Virus record (IMG/VR): IMGVR_UViG_3300032246_000094
Coordinates: 1-35,217 of that record
DNA from: a virus
Strand: one strand, 5' to 3'
Length of the DNA: 35,217 bases
Below, in pieces: positions 1 through 5,980 of this stretch. The number at the start of each line of letters is the position of its first letter. The first letter of the stretch is position 1. The notes beneath the pieces were generated by a model that saw only the letters and a program-made list of their open reading frames with translations, did no database searches and was not told the origin of the DNA. The translations under genes were made by a program, and so were the position numbers.

Positions 1-123
1 TAGTAAATGGGCTAAAGGTAGTGATGGTCCATCAGGAAATGAATGTGGTTTGTTTGTGGCTCATAAAGTTTATGAAAACCATCCATCAGATAGTCGAGTA
101 AAAGAAATGGGTGAAATTTGCCA
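1..123. repeat. Terminal direct repeat, left copy (assembly overlap)
   Basis: Bases 1-123 are identical to 35095-35217. Joining them makes a circle of 35,094 bp and restores one uninterrupted methyltransferase reading frame. A repeat this short inside a coding gene is best read as assembler overlap on a circular or circularly permuted genome, not as a biological terminal repeat. Confidence 0.95.
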
Positions 124-463
124 AACAGTTACTAGCACTTGGGGAATGGGTGGTGGAAACATACCTTTTGTGCAAAATGTTGTTGGTTCTTCAGAAATTA
201 GTGGAACATTGAGGGCAAACCCAGGTAGCGGTTGGAGAAGTAATGGAACTCCAGTAGAAGCTGTAGCAATACAAAACATGGCAGTTCGTAGGCTTACTGA
301 AGTTGAATGTGAAAGATTGCAAGGTTTTCCTGATAACTACACCAACATTAAAGAAAACTGCCCTAGTGGCGCAAGATACAAAGCATTAGGTAATTCAATG
401 GCTGTTCCTGTAATGAAATGGATTGGCAATCGGATAAATGAGTATGAAAGAGGAAACATATAA
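2..463 (+). CDS. DNA cytosine-5 methyltransferase, C-terminal part
   Basis: This is the 3' part of the methyltransferase that starts at 34448; the two parts share one frame across the junction, giving 369 residues in total. This part holds the end of the variable target-recognition region and the closing motifs: RLTEVECERLQGFPDNYT (motif IX-like) and ALGNSMAVPV (motif X, the GNS loop that completes the S-adenosylmethionine pocket). The frame is already open at base 2, so the first ATG at 50 is internal and should not be called as a start. The next gene starts at 438 inside its last codons. Confidence 0.9.
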   Translation, partial: SKWAKGSDGPSGNECGLFVAHKVYENHPSDSRVKEMGEICQTVTSTWGMGGGNIPFVQNVVGSSEISGTLRANPGSGWRSNGTPVEAVAIQNMAVRRLTEVECERLQGFPDNYTNIKENCPSGARYKALGNSMAVPVMKWIGNRINEYERGNI

Positions 464-635
464 ACACCAATGCGCTGTTCGCCAACTTATTAAATGGCGT
501 AGGACTTGGGGCTTAAAAGCCTTTAGGGAATATATGCACAAATATAAAGAAAAACTAGATTGGAAATTAATTCGAGATTTTGAGGATCAATGGGTAAAAG
601 GTAACAGGGCTGACGAAAAAGGAGATTGGCGATGA
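438..635 (+). CDS. Small conserved phage protein (65 aa)
   Basis: Basic, aromatic-rich small protein beginning MSMKEETYKHQ and ending KGDWR. It overlaps the methyltransferase end by 26 nt, which suggests translational coupling. No convincing Shine-Dalgarno precedes ATG 438, and ATG 444 (MKEETYKHQ) is an equally good start. The layout (Y-H-Q-C near the N-terminus, a W-R-R core, an N-R-x(3)-KGDWR end) resembles a small phage protein family of unknown function that I have seen in betaproteobacterial phages. No catalytic motif is visible. Confidence 0.75.
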   Translation: MSMKEETYKHQCAVRQLIKWRRTWGLKAFREYMHKYKEKLDWKLIRDFEDQWVKGNRADEKGDWR

Positions 636-964
636 ATTTAGAACAACTTACTGAAAATAGGGTGGAAGAAGCCTTAATAAAGCTATCTTCCACAGATGAG
701 AGTCATGCGGCATGGGCAGGGCAAGTTAAATACCTTGAGGAAGGCTTAAAACAAGCCAAGAGCCATTCTTTTCTACTAGCTGATGGCACAGTAGCCGAGA
801 GAGAAGCAAAAGCCGTAGCGAGCCTTAAATACGCTGAAGCGGTTACAGTTTGGACTAATGCTTTAAAAGAATTTAAGCGTATAGATAACGAAAGAAATCA
901 CGAAATGCGGATTATTGATATATGGCGCACTCTTTCAAGCAATCGGAGGCAGGGAAATGTTTAA
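632..964 (+). CDS. Hypothetical helical phage protein (110 aa)
   Basis: Start chosen at ATG 632 because GGAG at 621-624 lies 7 nt upstream; the TTG two codons earlier is poorly placed. The protein is mostly charged helix with heptad-like stretches (residues about 10-95), consistent with a coiled coil. No known domain is recognised. Its first codons overlap the end of the preceding gene, and the following membrane-protein gene starts at 957, 8 nt before its stop. It is therefore part of a tightly packed early operon. Confidence 0.75.
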   Translation: MNLEQLTENRVEEALIKLSSTDESHAAWAGQVKYLEEGLKQAKSHSFLLADGTVAEREAKAVASLKYAEAVTVWTNALKEFKRIDNERNHEMRIIDIWRTLSSNRRQGNV

Positions 965-1178
965 AACATTGGGAATTATTTTAATAATTATTGGTATTTA
1001 CCTTGGGTGCATGGTTTACAAGGATGTTTATGAAACCCATGTTTATAAGTGTTCTGACTTAGATTTGCCAATAGATGTAAGGCAAAAATGCCGTCAGTTA
1101 GTAAAACAGCCAAAGATGGATGAAAAAGGCTGTGTAGTACAACAAACGCCAACTGGCGATTTAAAAACTTGTGGATAG
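957..1178 (+). CDS. Small membrane-anchored protein (73 aa)
   Basis: ATG 957 follows GGAGG at 945-949 at good spacing, so I prefer it to upstream in-frame codons. Residues about 5-22 (LGIILIIIGIYLGCMV) form one transmembrane helix or signal anchor. The remaining 50 residues are polar with four cysteines (about 32, 45, 60 and 72) that could form disulfides if the tail faces the periplasm. No family recognised. It overlaps the preceding gene by 8 nt. Confidence 0.75.
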   Translation: MFKTLGIILIIIGIYLGCMVYKDVYETHVYKCSDLDLPIDVRQKCRQLVKQPKMDEKGCVVQQTPTGDLKTCG

Positions 1179-1187
1179 GAGAAAGTA

Positions 1188-1361
1188 ATGAGAGATTATT
1201 CTTTGCCGTATTTGGTTTTAAACAGTTTGCTAAAGAAATATCACGACTGTATGTTAAATAACAATACACATCGTGCATACGAAATTGGCTCTGAAATTGT
1301 TGAAATGTCTTTAGTCCTACAGGATATAGCCCATGATAAAGATAGACCTAACACCATCTGA
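1188..1361 (+). CDS. Small hypothetical protein (57 aa)
   Basis: ATG 1188 is preceded by AGGAGAAAG at 1178-1185, a good ribosome binding site. The product (MRDYSLPYLVLNSLLKKYHD... ending DKDRPNTI) is predicted helical, with no recognised domain. Its last 29 nt overlap the start of the next gene at 1333. Strong ribosome site, snug fit in the operon and protein-like composition argue that it is real. Confidence 0.7.
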   Translation: MRDYSLPYLVLNSLLKKYHDCMLNNNTHRAYEIGSEIVEMSLVLQDIAHDKDRPNTI

Positions 1362-1818
1362 AATTCAAATGGCTTCAATGGTTGGCTGTCAAAGGGCTAT
1401 TGAAAACATTCAAAATAAAGACTTTAGAAGTAGGTCTGGTGAAGCACAGCATGATTTATTTGGAAGGATGATTAATGGCGCATTAGCAGAAGCCGCATTA
1501 GCCAAACATCTAAATAAATTTTGGTCTAAAGGCGTAAAAGGTGGTGCTGATGTGGATAATGTGGATGTAAGATGTACGCATTACCATAATGGTGACCTTG
1601 AAATGCACACTTGGGACAAGGATGATAGAAAGTATTATCTTTTAACTGGTATGTTAGGCTCTTACATATTGCGTGGTTGGATATGGGGCAGAGATGCCAA
1701 AAAGCAAGAATATTGGAAAGTAAAACAAACTGGGCGTGATCCGCAATTTTGGGTTCCTCAATCTGCTTTAAATGATAATACTTTCGAACCACAAGAAAAA
1801 CATTGGTTAGATGACTAA
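1333..1818 (+). CDS. Phage protein with possible PD-(D/E)XK-like fold
   Basis: 161 aa. The central part has an acidic residue before a beta-hairpin (VDVRC about residue 77), then a DKDDRKYYLLTG strand and a GWIWGRDAKKQEYW segment, ending in FWVPQSAL. This order matches a common phage hypothetical family (an A-E-A-A-L-A-K helix, a VR strand, a D-x-D-D strand, GWI-x-G-x-DAK, and FVPQSAL). The pattern recalls restriction-endonuclease-like folds, but I cannot point to a certain catalytic E-x-K, so nuclease activity is inference. It overlaps the upstream 57-aa gene by 29 nt and the Ref-like gene downstream by 8 nt. Confidence 0.7.
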   Translation: MIKIDLTPSEIQMASMVGCQRAIENIQNKDFRSRSGEAQHDLFGRMINGALAEAALAKHLNKFWSKGVKGGADVDNVDVRCTHYHNGDLEMHTWDKDDRKYYLLTGMLGSYILRGWIWGRDAKKQEYWKVKQTGRDPQFWVPQSALNDNTFEPQEKHWLDD

Positions 1819-2080
1819 AGCAGATAAACTACGATTTAAAAAAATTGCAGATATAGGTTGCATATTATGTTACACGCAAGATAACCCTGGAACACCTTGT
1901 GAAATCCACCACATCAGAAGAACAGGCAAACGAGCCACAGCCCCAACCATCGGACTCTGTCCAACTCACCATAGATTCGATTTGGGTATTCACCACCTTG
2001 GGCGTAGAGCTTGGGAATCAACTCACTCAACGACAGAGGAACAATTATTGGAAATTACAAATGGATTGCTAAATGTCTAG
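1811..2080 (+). CDS. Ref-family HNH nuclease (RecA-dependent nuclease-like)
   Basis: 89 aa. Visible motifs: DIGCILC (residues about 14-20), CEIHHIRRTGKR (about 30-41), GLCPTHHRFDLGIHHLGRRAWE (two segments around residues 48-69). These are the Cys/His zinc site and HNH active site of the phage P1 Ref family, which nicks or cuts DNA at RecA-made displacement loops and enhances recombination. P1 Ref has a long N-terminal extension that is missing here, so this is the short core form common in phages. It sits in the early replication and recombination operon and overlaps neighbours on both sides by 8 nt. Confidence 0.85.
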   Translation: MTKADKLRFKKIADIGCILCYTQDNPGTPCEIHHIRRTGKRATAPTIGLCPTHHRFDLGIHHLGRRAWESTHSTTEEQLLEITNGLLNV

Positions 2081-2216
2081 CTGGCTAATCATTTTGACAG
2101 GAGTAATCTATGCCTACATTGCTATTGAACAACTCTTTAAAGGCAATACTGGAATGGCTATCACATATTTTGGATATTGCGTTGCAAATGCTGGGCTTGT
2201 GATGTTAGCCAAATGA
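2073..2216 (+). CDS. Two-helix small membrane protein (47 aa)
   Basis: ATG 2073 lies inside the end of the Ref-like gene (8-nt overlap). The product has two hydrophobic helices, about residues 3-19 (WLIILTGVIYAYIAIEQL) and 28-45, joined by a short FKGNTGM turn. Similar tiny double-spanning proteins occur in other podoviruses, with no assigned role. It overlaps the next gene by 4 nt (ATGA). A membrane role is all that can be inferred. Confidence 0.7.
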   Translation: MSSWLIILTGVIYAYIAIEQLFKGNTGMAITYFGYCVANAGLVMLAK

Positions 2217-2329
2217 GCTTTAAGGTATATACAGCAGATGGATGGCATATAGCTTGGTTTTACACTATAGACCAAGCAATACAGTCAATGCTTAATAATC
2301 CTACACATCATTATCATCGAAATTCTTGA
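2213..2329 (+). CDS. Very small hypothetical protein (38 aa)
   Basis: Begins with the ATGA overlap at 2213 and ends at TGA 2327-2329. Sequence MSFKVYTADGWHIAWFYTI... ends in a His-rich tail (THHYHRNS). Support is mainly the 4-nt stop/start overlap typical of this operon; the product is unrecognised. It is the last gene of the early rightward run before the inverted protease/phosphoesterase pair. Confidence 0.5.
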   Translation: MSFKVYTADGWHIAWFYTIDQAIQSMLNNPTHHYHRNS

Positions 2330-2354
2330 CAATAAATTTTTAAAACTTTACAAA
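2326..2354 (+). promoter_or_regulatory. Weak sigma70-like promoter pointing into the inverted module
   Basis: Perfect TTGACA at 2326-2331, 17-nt spacer, TACAAA at 2349-2354 (four of six matches). Transcription from it would run antisense to the SprT-like gene. The -35 lies over the stop codon of the preceding gene, so chance is possible. Confidence 0.25.
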
Positions 2355-2360
2355 AAAATG

Positions 2361-2371
2361 TGTAATGTATT
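2361..2371 (+). repeat. 11-bp inverted repeat, left arm
   Basis: TGTAATGTATT. The reverse complement AATACATTACA occurs at 3731-3741. The two arms bracket the leftward SprT/phosphoesterase pair exactly: one touches the protease stop codon and the other lies in the start region of the module. Confidence 0.5.
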
Positions 2372-2719
2372 CTACAATTCGTGACCGTCAAAACCAAGAC
2401 ACGACCCAACAAGCATTTTGCGCCTTTTAAAGGTAGCATCATGCAAATTCCATTTACCAGACTTGTGCCTAGAACAATGGACCATTTCATGGGCCATAGA
2501 ACGGACTACGGTATCATAAAAGCCGCATCTAGCTTTGGATATGCAAAATATATGTTGTTTGCTTAAAGATTCATCATATTCATAAGTAGCCATAACACTA
2601 TGGTCATCAACTATTAAAAATCGACATAATTCACTAGGCGGCAAGTCCCATTTAGTAAACGGTTCGCACTTGGCAAGCGTTAAATAAATTGCTTCAAGAA
2701 CTTTTGGAGTAATTTTCAT
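2372..2719 (-). CDS. SprT-like zinc metalloprotease
   Basis: 115 aa. The active-site helix is SMAHEMVHCSRHKSG, with HEMVH at residues 77-81 and a third probable ligand H93 in WNLHDATFKRR. This HExxH-x(11)-H layout is that of the SprT/Spartan family, whose cellular members cleave DNA-crosslinked proteins. The preceding segment (residues 28-62) matches the family beta-sheet lead-in. No C-terminal zinc ribbon is present; phage versions often lack it. It is the second gene of a leftward pair, starting with a 4-nt ATGA overlap (2716-2719) with the phosphoesterase stop. Substrate unknown; removing proteins from phage or host DNA is an inference. Confidence 0.85.
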   Translation of the reverse strand: MKITPKVLEAIYLTLAKCEPFTKWDLPPSELCRFLIVDDHSVMATYEYDESLSKQHIFCISKARCGFYDTVVRSMAHEMVHCSRHKSGKWNLHDATFKRRKMLVGSCLGFDGHEL

Positions 2720-3705
2720 ACTTTATTGATACAGCCCCTAAATTCAAATTCATCTTCACCAGAAACCATAATTAGTTCTGGCATCAACATTCTGCCATTT
2801 TCCCATGACAAAAGAACGAATCCTGAACGCCAATCGGTAGGGGCATCTTCTGTATAGTGAATAAAGGCTTCAGATTTAGGGTCTGCTAGGCATCCAGTTT
2901 GAACGCCCCATCTGGTTCCATTGGAATCTGTCAATGGCATCGCAGATAGGTTATGGGTATGCCCAGTTATGTAATTTAAGCCGCTATTCAAAGTATTGGC
3001 TCTGCCACCATTAAATCCACCTTTCCATCTATGTTTGATGCAAGTATCTTCATTTACATAGAAGCTCCAACACGATTTCCACATAGGAAAATGGTCTTTA
3101 AGGGAAAACCCTAATACACCTTCATAAGTTGTAATACCTGAATTAGATAAAAAAGTTTCAAACCTGGCATCATGATTGCCTAAAGTCCATATAAGTTCAG
3201 TATTTTTTGATGCGGCTTTTTCTATTTCTGTCATAAAGAATTGGCAAGCCTCAAGTTCTTCTTTAACAGTTGGAGTTTGGCTCCAATTAATTCTAGGATG
3301 GCGGCTTGCTTGGGAACCGTCAAATATATCTCCATTAGCTACGATGGCTTTAATATCAGGTTTGAACGCTTTTATGATGGCTAAAAGGGCTTTAAATGCA
3401 GTTGTTGTTTCGTCTGGTTGAAAATGGGCATCTGAAAATACAACAACTTTGCCTTTTTCTATGTCCATTCCACGCCTTACATTGCCATGCGTTTGCTGTA
3501 TTTTTTTAGTTGGACTAAATCTTTGGTCATTAAATGTTATTAATTCGATGCCGTATCTAGTTTCTAATGTTCGTCTACGATTGTAAATAGACCTTAGTGA
3601 CATACCATGTTTTGATGAAAAGCCGTAAGGACTTCCAATGGCTTTCCATTCTTTTATAAATTCTTCATCTGTAAGATAATAGCTAGTCATAAAAGCCTTA
3701 TTCAT
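2716..3705 (-). CDS. Calcineurin-like metallophosphoesterase
   Basis: 329 aa from ATG 3705; a TTG at 3747 in the same frame would overlap the start of the next gene and is less likely. Metal-binding motifs appear in order: SDAH (91-94), NGDIFD (124-129), GNHD (176-179), a KH pair (about 224-225) and GHTH (248-251). These are the full set for a two-metal phosphoesterase. Residues 10-55 form a separate N-terminal helical part with RSIYNRRRTLETRYG, which looks DNA-binding (HTH-like). Substrate could be DNA ends, nucleotides or phosphoproteins; the sequence does not say. Co-translated with the SprT-like protease. Confidence 0.88.
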   Translation of the reverse strand: MNKAFMTSYYLTDEEFIKEWKAIGSPYGFSSKHGMSLRSIYNRRRTLETRYGIELITFNDQRFSPTKKIQQTHGNVRRGMDIEKGKVVVFSDAHFQPDETTTAFKALLAIIKAFKPDIKAIVANGDIFDGSQASRHPRINWSQTPTVKEELEACQFFMTEIEKAASKNTELIWTLGNHDARFETFLSNSGITTYEGVLGFSLKDHFPMWKSCWSFYVNEDTCIKHRWKGGFNGGRANTLNSGLNYITGHTHNLSAMPLTDSNGTRWGVQTGCLADPKSEAFIHYTEDAPTDWRSGFVLLSWENGRMLMPELIMVSGEDEFEFRGCINKV

Positions 3706-3730
3706 ATAAAGTGTGTAAATACTAACCTCA

Positions 3731-3741
3731 AATACATTACA
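3731..3741 (-). repeat. 11-bp inverted repeat, right arm
   Basis: AATACATTACA, the reverse complement of 2361-2371. It lies in the 41-bp gap between the divergent phosphoesterase and VRR-NUC-like genes, so it may instead be part of a promoter or operator. Confidence 0.5.
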
Positions 3742-3746
3742 AAACA

Positions 3747-4037
3747 ATGACTTACTATAAAAAGCGTGTCGATGAGAACCAATCGCTAATAATAAATACT
3801 TTTATAGCGTTAGGTGCATCTGTATTAAATTTATCTAGAGTTGGTCAAGGCTGTCCTGATTTATTGATAGGTTATAAAGGAAAACATAGCATCTTGGTTG
3901 AAGTAAAGGCAAATGAACGCAAACCTTACACAGAGCCCCAGGTAAAATTCATGCAAAATTGGCGTGGCGGAGCAGTCTGCAGAATTGATTCAGTTGATGC
4001 CGCAATTAGATTGATTAAAATGCTTGACATGGAATAG
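3747..4037 (+). CDS. VRR-NUC / PD-(D/E)XK nuclease-like protein
   Basis: 96 aa. The active-site pattern is clear: GQGCPDLLIGYKG (PD at 37-38) then ILVEVKANE (E52, K54), that is PD-x(13)-E-x-K, the VRR-NUC and Holliday-resolvase-like layout. The tail (EPQVKFMQNWRGG... IDSVDAAIRLIK) follows the usual family ending. Such small phage proteins are usually annotated as endonucleases or junction resolvases, which would suit trimming of branched DNA before packaging. First gene of the long rightward run; its upstream control region is only the 41-bp divergent gap. Confidence 0.85.
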   Translation: MTYYKKRVDENQSLIINTFIALGASVLNLSRVGQGCPDLLIGYKGKHSILVEVKANERKPYTEPQVKFMQNWRGGAVCRIDSVDAAIRLIKMLDME

Positions 4038-4051
4038 AATCAACATAAAAT
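4024..4051 (+). promoter_or_regulatory. Predicted sigma70 promoter for the virion module
   Basis: TTGACA at 4024-4029, 16-nt spacer, TAAAAT at 4046-4051 (5 of 6 matches). It overlaps the last codons of the nuclease gene and would start transcription near 4058, ahead of 4097. A near-palindrome CTGCGATATTGCAG at 4059-4072 follows at the predicted start and could be an operator or short hairpin. Confidence 0.5.
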
Positions 4052-4096
4052 TAACAAACTGCGATATTGCAGACTTTTTAGCTAAAAGGATTAAAA

Positions 4097-4306
4097 ATGA
4101 CATACGGTACAACAGGCGCAAAGATTCCAGCCGCTACTTCTTCTGATAAATCAGGCGAAAAAATGGAAAAGATTAAAGGTGGCGTTGCAATGGGTATGGA
4201 AGATGCTACTGGCTCTGACAAACTATTCAATACAGGTCGTACAGCAGGAGTTTGCTACGATCATAAGCGTAATTCATACGCTAAAGAAGACGCAAACCAA
4301 AAATAA
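4097..4306 (+). CDS. Small hypothetical protein (69 aa)
   Basis: ATG 4097 follows AAAGGATTAAAA, a fair ribosome site. The product is Gly/Lys/Asp-rich and looks flexible (MTYGTTGAKIPAATSSDKSG... GVCYDHKRNSYAKED). No domain recognised and no hydrophobic segment. It is the first gene after the predicted promoter and is separated from the next gene by a stem-loop. Confidence 0.7.
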   Translation: MTYGTTGAKIPAATSSDKSGEKMEKIKGGVAMGMEDATGSDKLFNTGRTAGVCYDHKRNSYAKEDANQK

Positions 4307-4314
4307 GCGGTAAA

Positions 4315-4337
4315 TAGGGAAGCCTCACACTTCCCTA
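4315..4337 (+). other. Stem-loop without U-tract in a 62-bp gap
   Basis: TAGGGAAG (4315-4322) pairs perfectly with CTTCCCTA (4330-4337) around a 7-nt loop. It is followed by CTACC, not by T residues, so it is a poor intrinsic terminator. It may be an RNA-processing, stability or attenuation element. Confidence 0.5.
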
Positions 4338-4368
4338 CTACCTAACCAAATAGTAATCGGAGAACTAA

Positions 4369-4605
4369 GTGGCTATACAAAACGATAAAGAAAATTGTAT
4401 TTCTTGTCGATTTTTTTCTTTAGGCGATAGAAGTATGGGTGTCTGCCAAAGATACCCAGCATCCGTAAACACATCAAGCAATGGTTGGTGTGGCGAATGG
4501 GCATTTCAAATTAGCCTATCTTTAGATGCAATGGTTCAATCAATTACTGATCCTATTGAAAGCTCCGAACCTAAAAAAGGCAGAGGAAGGCCCAAAAAAG
4601 CATGA
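4369..4605 (+). CDS. Cys4 zinc-motif small protein with AT-hook-like tail
   Basis: 78 aa starting at GTG 4369, chosen because GGAG at 4359-4362 is 6 nt upstream and no ATG precedes the cysteine motif. Residues 10-43 contain CISC ... GVCQRYP ... WCGEW, four cysteines as in small phage zinc or metal-binding proteins. The C-terminus KKGRGRPKKA resembles an AT-hook, which would favour minor-groove DNA contact. Role unknown; DNA binding is inference. Overlaps the GroES-like gene by 4 nt. Confidence 0.75.
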   Translation: MAIQNDKENCISCRFFSLGDRSMGVCQRYPASVNTSSNGWCGEWAFQISLSLDAMVQSITDPIESSEPKKGRGRPKKA

Positions 4606-4916
4606 AACTCAAGCCATTACTAGACAAAATCGTTGTTAAACCTGATGTTAGAGAACTTTCTAGCATTATCTATGTCAATAACCGAGAAGTTGAGAACATG
4701 GGTACGGTCATAGCCGTAGGGCCTGGCAAGAAGTTACCTAATGGTCGCAGAGAAGATATGCCTGTAGAAGTAGGAGCTAGAGTACGCTTTGGCACTATGA
4801 ATGATGATCTAGGCGAGGAATACCTTAAATACTTTAAATACGAAGAAGATGGCACTAAATACTTAGTGATGTCTTGGCAGGATGTGTGTTTTATTGAAGA
4901 AAAGGAACTAGCATGA
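4602..4916 (+). CDS. GroES-like co-chaperonin
   Basis: 104 aa. It begins with the Cpn10 signature KLKPLLDKIVVKP, followed by GTVIAVGPGKKLPNGR, the PVEVGARVRFGT segment and the closing YLVMSWQDVCFIEE strand. GroES seals the GroEL folding chamber; phages such as T4 (gp31) and several podoviruses bring their own version to fold the major capsid protein. The mobile loop (residues about 18-33) reads ELSSIIYVNNREVEN and contains the hydrophobic SSIIYV that would contact GroEL. No GroEL is encoded, so it would act with host GroEL. Starts with ATGA overlap. Confidence 0.85.
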   Translation: MKLKPLLDKIVVKPDVRELSSIIYVNNREVENMGTVIAVGPGKKLPNGRREDMPVEVGARVRFGTMNDDLGEEYLKYFKYEEDGTKYLVMSWQDVCFIEEKELA

Positions 4917-5233
4917 CTGAGATTGACATAGTAGATGGAACGCCTTTATTTGAAAAAATCATGGCGCATTTTGGCTGGTACAAAGCTAAAAAGGTAGATT
5001 TGCAAGTAGAAAAAATGGAAGCAAACTATACATTTATCATTAAAGATGAATTAAAGCCTGAATCACAATGGCAATTTCCAGTTGATAAATCCAACCTTAA
5101 AAAGCCAGCAGGAAAAAAACCTATATCACCAGCTACTAAAGCTATATGGGACAAAAATTTTAAAGCTGAAGATGTAGCTAAAGCATTAGATAAACAAGCA
5201 CCAAAGCCTAGAAGGAAAAGAAATGGCAATTAA
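4913..5233 (+). CDS. Hypothetical protein (106 aa)
   Basis: Starts by ATGA overlap with the GroES-like gene. The N-terminal 55 residues look globular (GTPLFEKIMAHFGWYKAKK). The C-terminal half is Lys/Pro-rich (KKPAGKKPIS ... APKPRRKRNGN) and probably disordered and nucleic-acid friendly. No family recognised. Confidence 0.7.
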   Translation: MTEIDIVDGTPLFEKIMAHFGWYKAKKVDLQVEKMEANYTFIIKDELKPESQWQFPVDKSNLKKPAGKKPISPATKAIWDKNFKAEDVAKALDKQAPKPRRKRNGN

Positions 5234-5387
5234 ACCTGGACTCTATGCCAATATCCATGCAAAACAGGCTAGGATTGCAAAAGAGAAGGCAGAAGGCAAG
5301 CCTGTAGAGAAGATGCGTAAACCTGGCACTAAAGGCGCACCTACAGCCAAAGCATTTAAAGAATCAGCTAAGACTGCGAAGAAATAA
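5223..5387 (+). CDS. Small basic protein (54 aa)
   Basis: ATG 5223 is preceded by GAAGGAAAAG and overlaps the previous gene by 11 nt. The sequence starts MAIKPGLYANIHAKQARI and continues with EKMRKPGTKGAPTAKAFK. The LYANIHAK-x-x-RI ... EKMRKPG-x-KGAPTA pattern recurs in many podovirus genomes beside terminase and portal genes, without known function. Very basic, so a DNA or capsid-interior role is conceivable. Confidence 0.75.
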   Translation: MAIKPGLYANIHAKQARIAKEKAEGKPVEKMRKPGTKGAPTAKAFKESAKTAKK

Positions 5388-5662
5388 TGGCTACTAAACA
5401 CGATAAACCGATTCCACATAAGACTACTGGTAAGGGTAAGACATACAACCCTACAGATAAAGGTGCTGGCATGACTGCTAAAGGTCGTGCTGAATACAAC
5501 GCAAAGAATGGTAGTCACCTAAAAGCCCCTGCCCCAAATCCAAAAACAGAGAAAGATAAAGGTCGTAAAGCATCTTTTTGTGCAAGGATGGAAGGCGTAG
5601 TAAAGAAAGCCAAAGGCCCTGCGGAAAGAGCCAAGGCATCACTCAAGAACTGGAATTGTTAA
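5387..5662 (+). CDS. Small basic phage protein, DUF6321-like
   Basis: 91 aa, starting at TAATG overlap. Contains the conserved block GAGMTAKGRAEYNAKNGSHL, a Pro-rich linker, then KASFCARMEGV and AKASLKNWNC. The pattern KGR-x-x-YN ... LK-x-P ... SFCARM belongs to a widespread family I know as DUF6321 (name from memory). Strongly basic (about a quarter Lys/Arg). Neighbours are equally small basic proteins between GroES and terminase; function unknown. Confidence 0.8.
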   Translation: MATKHDKPIPHKTTGKGKTYNPTDKGAGMTAKGRAEYNAKNGSHLKAPAPNPKTEKDKGRKASFCARMEGVVKKAKGPAERAKASLKNWNC

Positions 5663-5663
5663 T

Positions 5664-5813
5664 ATGCCACTCAAAAAATCAGCAAGCCCTAAAGCGTTCA
5701 AAGAAAACATTAAAACTGAAGTAAAGGCTGGTAAACCAGTAAAACAAGCAGTAGCTATTGCATATTCAGAAGCAAGAGCCGCTAAGAAATCATTAACGAA
5801 AGGCAAAAAATGA
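5664..5813 (+). CDS. Small basic protein, DUF6496-like (49 aa)
   Basis: Sequence MPLKKSASPKAFKENIKTEV ... GKPVKQAVAIAYSEARAAKK. The AF-x-x-NI-x-x-E-x-x-x-GKP-x-KQAVAIAY-x-x-R block is a recurrent phage motif of unknown function. It starts 1 nt after the preceding stop codon and overlaps the next gene by 4 nt. Third basic small protein in a row. Confidence 0.75.
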   Translation: MPLKKSASPKAFKENIKTEVKAGKPVKQAVAIAYSEARAAKKSLTKGKK

Positions 5814-5974
5814 CCCTAGACCTAGAATTAGACGAAATCAACTATATCCTGCAACAAGTAGGCAAAGCTCCATTTGCTGAATGTGCTCAACTGATTAACA
5901 AGATTCATATGCAAGCACAGCCACAGTTACCAGCTAAAGAAGAAGCTGAAGTAGTAGAGGTTGTAGCTGAATAA
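5810..5974 (+). CDS. Small acidic protein before terminase (54 aa)
   Basis: Starts at ATGA overlap. Sequence MTLDLELDEINYILQQVGKA ... PFAECAQLINKIHMQAQPQL with an acidic EEAEVVEVV tail. It resembles small phage proteins with a helix pair (L-x-x-LG-x-x-PF-x-x-V-x-x-LI-x-KI) often found just before terminase. Function unknown. Confidence 0.7.
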   Translation: MTLDLELDEINYILQQVGKAPFAECAQLINKIHMQAQPQLPAKEEAEVVEVVAE

Positions 5975-5980
5975 GAAATG

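Noticed and set aside
50-463. A separate 137-aa gene starting at ATG 50
   Set aside because: The frame is open upstream to base 2 and continues from 34448 across the circular junction; ATG 50 is an internal codon of the methyltransferase.
2326-2354. Strong antisense promoter against the SprT-like gene
   Set aside because: The TTGACA is perfect, but the -10 is weak and the -35 is within coding sequence; kept only as a low-confidence feature.
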